Of a stretch of 56,700 bases of DNA, positions 53,150 to 56,700 are shown one piece after another (position 1 is the first letter of the stretch; each line of letters begins with the position of its first letter). The notes beneath the pieces are model-generated. The model searched no databases and was not told where the DNA came from. It was given only the letters and a program-made list of their open reading frames with translations. Position numbers and translations under genes: made by a program. Source of the DNA: Hydrogenophilaceae bacterium (lineage in GTDB: Bacteria > Pseudomonadota > Gammaproteobacteria > Burkholderiales > Thiobacillaceae); contig JACAEC010000166.1 of assembly GCA_013389055.1 (NCBI GenBank), positions 1-56,700 of the forward strand, read 5' to 3'.

Positions 53150-54658
53150 ATGACTGCTGCCATTGACGAAGAACGCGTCCTGCATCCCGGCCGGGTCGCC
53201 GCCGACAAGCTGATGCTCGGCACCCTGGTCTTTCTGCTGGTCGTCTCCCTGGGCGTGGCCGGCGTCACCTCGACCTGGGGCGTCGCCCTGATGGTCGGCA
53301 TCCCGGCCGTGGCGGTGCCGTTCGCCTTGTTCAGGATGAGCCCCGGCAGTCTGGTCTCGCGCATCGCCATGGCCTGCGCCTTCATGATCTTCGCGGCCCT
53401 GACCATCCAGCAGACCCGGGGCATGATCGAGGCCCACTTCGGCATCTTCGTGCTGCTCGCCTTCCTGCTCTATTACCGCGACTGGCGGCCCATCGTCGCG
53501 GCCGCCGCCGTCATCGCCGTGCATCACCTGGCCTTCAATTACATGCAGGCGGCCGGCCTCGGCGTCTATGTCCTGTTCAACGGGCCCAACCTGGCGATCA
53601 TCATCCTGCATGCCGTCTATGTGGTGGTCGAATCGGCGGTGCTGGTCTACATGGCCATGAAGTTGCGCACCGAGGCGATCGAGAGCGCCCAGGTCGCCTC
53701 GCTGGCCGAACATATCGGCCAAGGCGACCTGACCATGGCCCTGCACAAGGAGGCCCTGGCCGGCCGGCCCTTGCTGGTCAAGGTCGCCGACATGCAGAAA
53801 CAGCTGATCGACACCCTGTCCAAGGTCAACGCCCAGGCCAGGCAACTGGCCGGCACCACCCAGCAGATGGTGAGCAAATCGCAAGAGGTCGACAGCGCCA
53901 TGGACCGGCAGAGCGAATCGACCTCGGCCATCGCCGCCACCATCGAACAGCTCACCGTCTCCATCAACCACCTCTCGGAAGGCTCGTCGGAGGCATCGCG
54001 CCTGGCCCAGCAGAGCGCACAATCCTCCAGCACCGGTTCCGGCGTGGTCCGCTCCACCATCAACGAAATCCGCAGCATCGCCGATTCCATCGGCACCCTG
54101 TCCAACAACATGGACCGGCTGGGCAGCCAGTTCGACAACATCACCAGCGTGGTCGGCCTGATCAAGGACATCGCCGACCAGACCAACCTGCTCGCCCTCA
54201 ATGCCGCCATCGAAGCGGCCCGGGCCGGCGAACAGGGCCGCGGCTTCGCCGTGGTGGCCGACGAAGTGCGCAAGCTGGCCGAGCGCACCCGCCAGGCGAC
54301 CGAGGAGATCGGCCGCACCATCGACGACATCCAGGTCAGCAAGGTCTCGGCCCTGGACAGCATCGAAGAGGCGGTCAAGCGCGCTTCTGCCGGCGTCGAG
54401 CTCGCCAGCAGCGCCGGCAGCTCAATCGACACCATCAGCCAGGATGTCCAGCACGTCCAGCGTGTGGTCGAGGACATCTCCAATGCCCTGCGCGAGCAGA
54501 CCGTGGCCGCGACCGACATCGCCCGCAACATCGAACAGGTCACCGCCATGACGCAGACCAGCAGCCAGGCCGCCAACGACGTCAAGGACAACTCCGACGC
54601 CCTGAACCGCATCGCCCAGGACATGGCCCAAGCCATCGTCCGCTTCAAGCTGCCCTAA
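53150..54658 (+). CDS. Methyl-accepting chemotaxis protein with multi-helix membrane sensor
   Basis: A 502-residue chemoreceptor. Residues about 20-180 hold roughly six membrane helices with little periplasmic domain, and include [20 protein letters not shown] and [14 protein letters not shown]. The cytoplasmic part has a coiled coil and the conserved signalling tip [38 protein letters not shown]. The start at 53150 has GGAG nine bases upstream; a GTG at 53135 is less likely. A terminator follows. Confidence 0.92.
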   Translation: MTAAIDEERVLHPGRVAADKLMLGTLVFLLVVSLGVAGVTSTWGVALMVGIPAVAVPFALFRMSPGSLVSRIAMACAFMIFAALTIQQTRGMIEAHFGIFVLLAFLLYYRDWRPIVAAAAVIAVHHLAFNYMQAAGLGVYVLFNGPNLAIIILHAVYVVVESAVLVYMAMKLRTEAIESAQVASLAEHIGQGDLTMALHKEALAGRPLLVKVADMQKQLIDTLSKVNAQARQLAGTTQQMVSKSQEVDSAMDRQSESTSAIAATIEQLTVSINHLSEGSSEASRLAQQSAQSSSTGSGVVRSTINEIRSIADSIGTLSNNMDRLGSQFDNITSVVGLIKDIADQTNLLALNAAIEAARAGEQGRGFAVVADEVRKLAERTRQATEEIGRTIDDIQVSKVSALDSIEEAVKRASAGVELASSAGSSIDTISQDVQHVQRVVEDISNALREQTVAATDIARNIEQVTAMTQTSSQAANDVKDNSDALNRIAQDMAQAIVRFKLP

Positions 54659-54682
54659 ACCGCCGGCTGCGACACCACGAAC

Positions 54683-54710
54683 AACCGGGGCCCTGCGCCC
54701 CGGTTTTTTT
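54683..54710 (+). terminator. Terminator of the chemoreceptor gene
   Basis: AACCGGGGC-loop-GCCCCGGTT followed by seven T residues, 24 bases after the stop. Confidence 0.93.
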
Positions 54711-54836
54711 ATCTCCGCCCCCGCAGCAGTTGCCGCATATCCGGGCATAAAACGGATAGCCAAGCCCGCTTTTCCCGGCCCATCGCTTTGATGCAAAAGC
54801 CTTTTTTCGGCCAAAAAAATTATCTGCAAAAACCTG

Positions 54837-54864
54837 TTGACGCCAAACTCAAGGACACTAGAAT
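54837..54864 (+). promoter_or_regulatory. nrdA: Probable nrdA promoter
   Basis: TTGACG (54837-54842) and TAGAAT (54859-54864) with a 16-base spacer. The -10 box overlaps the first NrdR-like box, which would explain repression. Confidence 0.65.
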
Positions 54865-54902
54865 TAGTGCCGATAACAAGTCAGAACCACTAGATTTAGT
54901 GC
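54855..54902 (+). promoter_or_regulatory. Tandem NrdR-like boxes
   Basis: Two 16-bp palindromes, ACACTAGAATTAGTGC (54855-54870) and CCACTAGATTTAGTGC (54887-54902), begin 32 bases apart, about three helix turns. NrdR, a zinc/ATP-cone repressor, binds such paired sites before ribonucleotide reductase genes. The nrdR gene is not in the window. Confidence 0.8.
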
Positions 54903-54964
54903 TTTCTAATATAGCGCCGCAGATGGCGCCAATACGGCAAACAACAGTTACAGGAGACCAGCCG

Positions 54965-56700
54965 ATGCAGCTTTCCACCGAGTTTCAGCCTGCCAGCCCC
55001 GATGTTTCCATGCCTGACACCCCCGACATGACCGCCCCGTCGACTCCCTACGCCGCCTACAAGATCATCCGCCGCAACGGCGCGGTGGTGGCGTTCGAGC
55101 CGTCCAAGATCGCGGTGGCCATGACCAAGGCATTCATCGCCGTGCACGGCAGCCAGGCCGCGGCCTCCGCCCGCATCCGCCAGATGGTCGAGGAGCTGAC
55201 CGCCAACGTGGTCAACGCCCTGATGCGCCGCCAGCCCCACGGCGGCACCTTCCACATCGAGGACATCCAGGACCAGGTCGAACTGTCGCTGATGCGCTCG
55301 GGCGAGCATGAAGTCGCCCGCGCCTATGTGCTCTACCGCGAGCGCCGTTCCGAGGAGCGCGCCAAGCAGAAGCAGGAGCAGGTCAAGGACCACGCCCTGT
55401 TCTGCACCGAGAACGGCGAGCGCAAGCCGCTCGACCTCGACCAGCTCACCGCCCTGGTCCAGTCGGCCTGTGCCGGCCTGGCCGAGGTCAGCGCCGAGCC
55501 CATCCTCAACGCCACGGTGCGCGACCTCTACGACGGCGTGCCCATGGACGAGGTGCGCAAGTCGCTCATCCTCTCCGCCCGCTCGCAGATCGAGAACGAC
55601 CCCGACTACAGCCTGGTCACCGCCCGCCTGCTGATGCACAGCATCCGCCGCGAGGTGCTGGGCGAAGAAGTGGCCCACGCCGAAATGGCCACCCGCTACG
55701 CCGAATATTTCCCGCTCTACATCAAGCAGGGCATCGAGGCCGAGCTGCTCGACGAGCGCCTGATGCAATACGACCTGGCCCGCTTGGGCGCTGCGCTGAA
55801 CGCCGAGCGCGACCTGCAGTTCCAGTACCTCGGCCTGCAGACCCTGTACGACCGCTACTTCCTGCACATCCACGAGCACCGCATCGAGCTGCCCCAGGCC
55901 TTCTTCATGCGCGTGGCCATGGGCCTGGCGCTGAACGAGATCAACCGCGAAGAGCGCGCCATCGAGTTCTACAACGTGCTCTCCAGCTTCGACTACATGT
56001 CGAGCACGCCCACCCTGTTCAACGCCGGCACCCGCCACAGCCAGTTGTCTTCCTGCTACCTGACCACGGTGCCCGACGACCTCGACGGCATCTACCAGTC
56101 GATCAAGGAAAACGCCATGCTCCAGAAATGGGCCGGCGGCCTGGGCAACGACTGGACCCGCGTGCGCTCCCTGGGCGCCTACATCAAGGGCACCAACGGC
56201 AAGTCGCAAGGCATCGTGCCCTTCCTCAAGGTGGCCAACGACACCGCCGTGGCGGTGAACCAGGGCGGCAAGCGCAAGGGCGCGGTGTGCGCCTACCTGG
56301 AAACCTGGCACATGGACATCGAGGAATTCCTCGAACTCAGGAAGAACACCGGCGACGACCGCCGCCGCACCCACGACATGAACACCGCGAACTGGATTCC
56401 CGACCTGTTCATGAAGCGCGTGATGGAAAACGGCGACTGGACCCTGTTTTCCCCCAACGACTGCCCCGATTTGCATGACAAGTACGGCAAGGCCTTCGAG
56501 GAGGCCTACACCCGCTACGAAGAGAAAGCCGCGCGCGGCGAGATCAAGCACTTCAAGAAAATGCCCGCCGTCAACCTGTGGCGGAAAATGTTGAGCATGC
56601 TGTTCGAGACCGGCCACCCCTGGATCACCTTCAAGGACCCGTGCAACATCCGCAGCCCGCAGCAGCATGTCGGCGTGGTGCACAGCTCCAACTTGTGCAC
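54965..56700 (+). CDS. nrdA: Class Ia ribonucleotide reductase, alpha subunit (5' part; cut by window edge)
   Basis: Reduces ribonucleoside diphosphates with the NrdB radical subunit. The 578 codons present include an N-terminal ATP-cone (YKIIRRNGAVVAFEPSKI, GTFHIEDIQDQVE) and a second cone-like region (about 145-235). The catalytic domain follows, with STPTLFNAGTRHSQLSSCYL and the edge sequence VVHSSNLC, whose cysteine is expected to be the thiyl-radical residue. The N-terminal extension suggests the double ATP-cone type known from Pseudomonas. CAGGAGA is six to eight bases before the ATG. Confidence 0.95.
   Translation, partial: MQLSTEFQPASPDVSMPDTPDMTAPSTPYAAYKIIRRNGAVVAFEPSKIAVAMTKAFIAVHGSQAAASARIRQMVEELTANVVNALMRRQPHGGTFHIEDIQDQVELSLMRSGEHEVARAYVLYRERRSEERAKQKQEQVKDHALFCTENGERKPLDLDQLTALVQSACAGLAEVSAEPILNATVRDLYDGVPMDEVRKSLILSARSQIENDPDYSLVTARLLMHSIRREVLGEEVAHAEMATRYAEYFPLYIKQGIEAELLDERLMQYDLARLGAALNAERDLQFQYLGLQTLYDRYFLHIHEHRIELPQAFFMRVAMGLALNEINREERAIEFYNVLSSFDYMSSTPTLFNAGTRHSQLSSCYLTTVPDDLDGIYQSIKENAMLQKWAGGLGNDWTRVRSLGAYIKGTNGKSQGIVPFLKVANDTAVAVNQGGKRKGAVCAYLETWHMDIEEFLELRKNTGDDRRRTHDMNTANWIPDLFMKRVMENGDWTLFSPNDCPDLHDKYGKAFEEAYTRYEEKAARGEIKHFKKMPAVNLWRKMLSMLFETGHPWITFKDPCNIRSPQQHVGVVHSSNLC

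Noticed and set aside
54896..56683. A 595-codon open frame antisense to nrdA
   Set aside because: It is the mirror of a clear ribonucleotide reductase gene, with the valine-, histidine- and glutamine-rich composition of antisense frames in GC-rich genes. No family is recognisable.

Overview
The window is GC-rich, gene-dense chromosomal DNA from a Gram-negative bacterium, most likely a sulfur-oxidising betaproteobacterium (Thiobacillaceae or a neighbouring family). This placement is inference from gene content: a soxXYZA-soxB thiosulfate-oxidation cluster, a TusE/DsrC-family protein, hypF and hypE for NiFe-hydrogenase maturation, Fe-superoxide dismutase, and a class Ia ribonucleotide reductase preceded by tandem NrdR-like boxes. 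I recognised no rRNA, tRNA, CRISPR array, transposase or phage gene. The intergenic gaps are all shorter than 300 bases.

Layout. Positions 1-1.6 kb hold a binding-protein-like gene overlapping a membrane sensor gene that runs off the left edge. From 1.9-8.1 kb there is a nucleic-acid-processing neighbourhood: endonuclease V, a DUF99 protein, then an overlapping minus-strand run of Nudix, RNase Z-like metallo-hydrolase, DUF72, RNA 3'-phosphate cyclase (rtcA) and DUF429. An OmpA protein with calcium-binding-type repeats lies between endonuclease V and DUF99. From 8.3-14.2 kb are a FecR-domain protein, a GGDEF/EAL protein, an RhlE helicase, a small unknown protein and an orphan ParA ATPase. From 14.4-22 kb are hypF and hypE, two paralogous exported amidohydrolase-like proteins, a lipoprotein pseudogene, a remnant of a tcdA 3' end and intact tcdA. 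From 22-31.6 kb are a CnoX-like thioredoxin, DUF3025, flavodoxin, pirin, SpoIIAA-like, EamA and RmuC genes and a MacA/MacB-type tripartite export operon.

From 31.7-38.3 kb a compact plus-strand MoxR-DUF58-DUF4381-VWA-VWA/TPR-BatD operon resembles the Bat (aerotolerance) cluster. It meets the minus-strand sox cluster (38.3-42.4 kb) at a shared terminator. SoxXA, SoxYZ and SoxB would together oxidise thiosulfate on the SoxY carrier in the periplasm. No soxCD is present, a pattern usually associated with sulfur-globule or cytoplasmic sulfur routes, where a TusE/DsrC-type carrier (46.1 kb) would be relevant. From 42.4-54.7 kb follow an M48 protease, moaC, an SUMF1-domain protein, an MFS transporter, sodB, a YgiQ radical-SAM protein, a glutamine amidotransferase, SemiSWEET, purU and a methyl-accepting chemotaxis protein with a tiny coupled membrane-protein gene. 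The window ends inside nrdA.

The most unusual aspect is its load of short palindromic repeats without transposases. At least three families can be seen. Some copies sit inside genes and are translated: two near-identical 91-bp copies in the same frame inside hypF, one in ygiQ, and one forming the C-terminus of the DUF4381 gene. A 20-bp module recurs in the arms of all three families, so the elements look like mosaics of smaller parts.
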